Source: Zoogloeaceae bacterium (lineage in GTDB: Bacteria; Pseudomonadota; Gammaproteobacteria; Burkholderiales; Rhodocyclaceae). From it: a stretch of 5,683 nucleotides of DNA. This document shows, one piece after another, positions 4,878 to 5,683 of this stretch. How positions within the stretch are numbered: the first letter of the stretch is position 1; every line of letters begins with the position of its first letter. A program made the position numbers and the translations under genes. The DNA is taken from NCBI GenBank assembly GCA_031282665.1, contig JAITDH010000089.1:1-5683 (forward strand). Direction: 5' to 3'. The notes beneath the pieces are model-generated. The model had not been told where the DNA came from and searched no databases. It was given only the letters and a program-made list of their open reading frames with translations.

Positions 4878-5683
4878 GTGCCGATCATCGACCTTCACTC
4901 CCATTCCCGCGCTTCGGACGGCCTGTTGTCGCCGGCCGAGGTGGGGGCGCGGGCGGTGGATAAGGGGGTCGAGTTGTGGGCGCTGACCGATCACGATGAG
5001 CTGGGCGGATTGCCGCAGGCCAGGGAGGTGGCCGAGCGGGCGGGGCGGCGTTTCATCGATGGCGTGGAGATTTCCAGCGAATGGGGCGGCGTGCAGGTGC
5101 ATATCGTCGGCCTCGATTTCGATACGCGCGACGCGCCCCTGAACGCCGGTCTGGAAGCCATCCGTCGCGGCCGGGTCGAGCGGGCGCGGCGGATGTCCGC
5201 AGAACTGGAGACCCTGGGCCTTCCGGGGTGCTTTGCCGGCGCCATGCATTATGCGGAAAATCCGAACCTCATCAGCCGCGCGCATTTTGCCCGTTATCTG
5301 GTGGAGATCGGTATCCGCCGGGACGTGCGCAGCGTCTTCGATTCCTTTCTCGTTCCCGGTAAACCGGGCTACGTCGCTCATCGCTGGGCGAGGCTCGATG
5401 AAGCCATCGGCTGGATCCTCGGTGCCGGCGGTTTTGCGGTGCTGGCGCATCCGGGGCGCTACAAGCTTTCGCGCGAGGAGATGCGCAATCTGCTCGATGA
5501 GTTCAAGGGGCTGGGCGGACAGGCGATCGAGGTCGTCTCCGGCCGGCATCCGCCGGAGCAGATCGCCGAGTTTTCGTCCCTGGCGCGGGAGTACGGTTTG
5601 CTGGCTTCCTGCGGTTCGGATTTCCACGGGCCGGGGGAGAGCCAGGTCGACGTCGGCGGCAACATGCCCCTGCCCGAGGGCCT
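4878..5683 (+). CDS. rnm: PHP-family phosphoesterase, RNase AM / YciV / TrpH type (3' end outside window)
   Basis: The first 268 codons are present; family members have about 280-290, so only a short tail is missing. It starts with GTG, giving MPIIDLHSHS at once, the expected N-terminus. PHP metal-binding motifs are all visible: DLHSHS (H7, H9), SDG (D14), LTDHD (D38, H39), GVEIS (E64), VHIVG (H75), AHPGRY (H191) and GSDFHGP (D248, H250). The PGKPGYV segment (160-166) is also typical of this subfamily. E. coli RNase AM trims 5' ends of ribosomal and other RNAs as a 5'-3' exonuclease, and relatives hydrolyse 3',5'-nucleoside bisphosphates such as pAp; this protein should do one or both in the cytoplasm. 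It has no signal peptide. The leader lacks a Shine-Dalgarno sequence, and an in-frame stop at 4782-4784 with no ATG in between supports the GTG start. It is a separate unit after the tgpA terminator. In betaproteobacteria a yciO/Sua5-like gene often comes next; that lies outside the window. Confidence 0.92.
   Translation, partial: MPIIDLHSHSRASDGLLSPAEVGARAVDKGVELWALTDHDELGGLPQAREVAERAGRRFIDGVEISSEWGGVQVHIVGLDFDTRDAPLNAGLEAIRRGRVERARRMSAELETLGLPGCFAGAMHYAENPNLISRAHFARYLVEIGIRRDVRSVFDSFLVPGKPGYVAHRWARLDEAIGWILGAGGFAVLAHPGRYKLSREEMRNLLDEFKGLGGQAIEVVSGRHPPEQIAEFSSLAREYGLLASCGSDFHGPGESQVDVGGNMPLPEG

Noticed and set aside
4800..5627. A 275-codon open frame on the minus strand opposite the PHP gene
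   Set aside because: The + strand frame carries every PHP metal-binding motif; the minus frame has none of any family, and its end runs into the promoter region.

Overview
The window is a stretch of GC-rich bacterial chromosome, all genes on the + strand. It holds three complete genes and the start of a fourth, separated by two repeat-filled gaps. The protein types, the moxR / DUF58 / tgpA order followed by an RNase AM-like PHP gene, and the GC-rich codon use fit a betaproteobacterium, perhaps of the Rhodocyclales type. This is an inference from gene content and protein style, and there is no taxonomic marker to confirm it.

Layout: bases 1-197 hold a terminator for an unseen upstream gene and the leader of the first operon. 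Bases 198-2086 carry a MoxR-family AAA+ ATPase gene and a DUF58 membrane-protein gene, joined by an ATGA stop/start overlap. Bases 2087-2487 are a gap containing a degenerate purine-rich tract, a perfect small hairpin, a 23-bp inverted repeat, another hairpin and an imperfect direct repeat near both ends. Bases 2488-4515 encode a TgpA-type transglutaminase-like membrane protein with an intact Cys-His-Asp triad. It is followed by a strong hairpin terminator. Bases 4516-4877 hold that terminator, a fragment of the first gap's repeat, a REP-pair-like element and a likely extended -10 promoter. From the GTG at 4878 to the window edge runs a PHP-family phosphoesterase gene (RNase AM / YciV / TrpH type), cut off by the window.

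How the genes work together: MoxR ATPase, DUF58 protein and TgpA-type transglutaminase genes are a recurrent bacterial trio (PA2875-PA2874-PA2873 in Pseudomonas aeruginosa, where tgpA is reported essential). The usual view is that the ATPase acts as a chaperone-like partner of the membrane-anchored DUF58 protein and that the transglutaminase domain works on the periplasmic side. The exact reaction is not known. The PHP gene is a separate unit with its own promoter and a role in RNA or nucleotide turnover.

I see no new defence, mobile or biosynthetic system here. The genes are ordinary members of known families. What deserves a second look is the intergenic DNA: repeats appear to have split a normally compact operon, and the same repeat core recurs, truncated, in the next gap.
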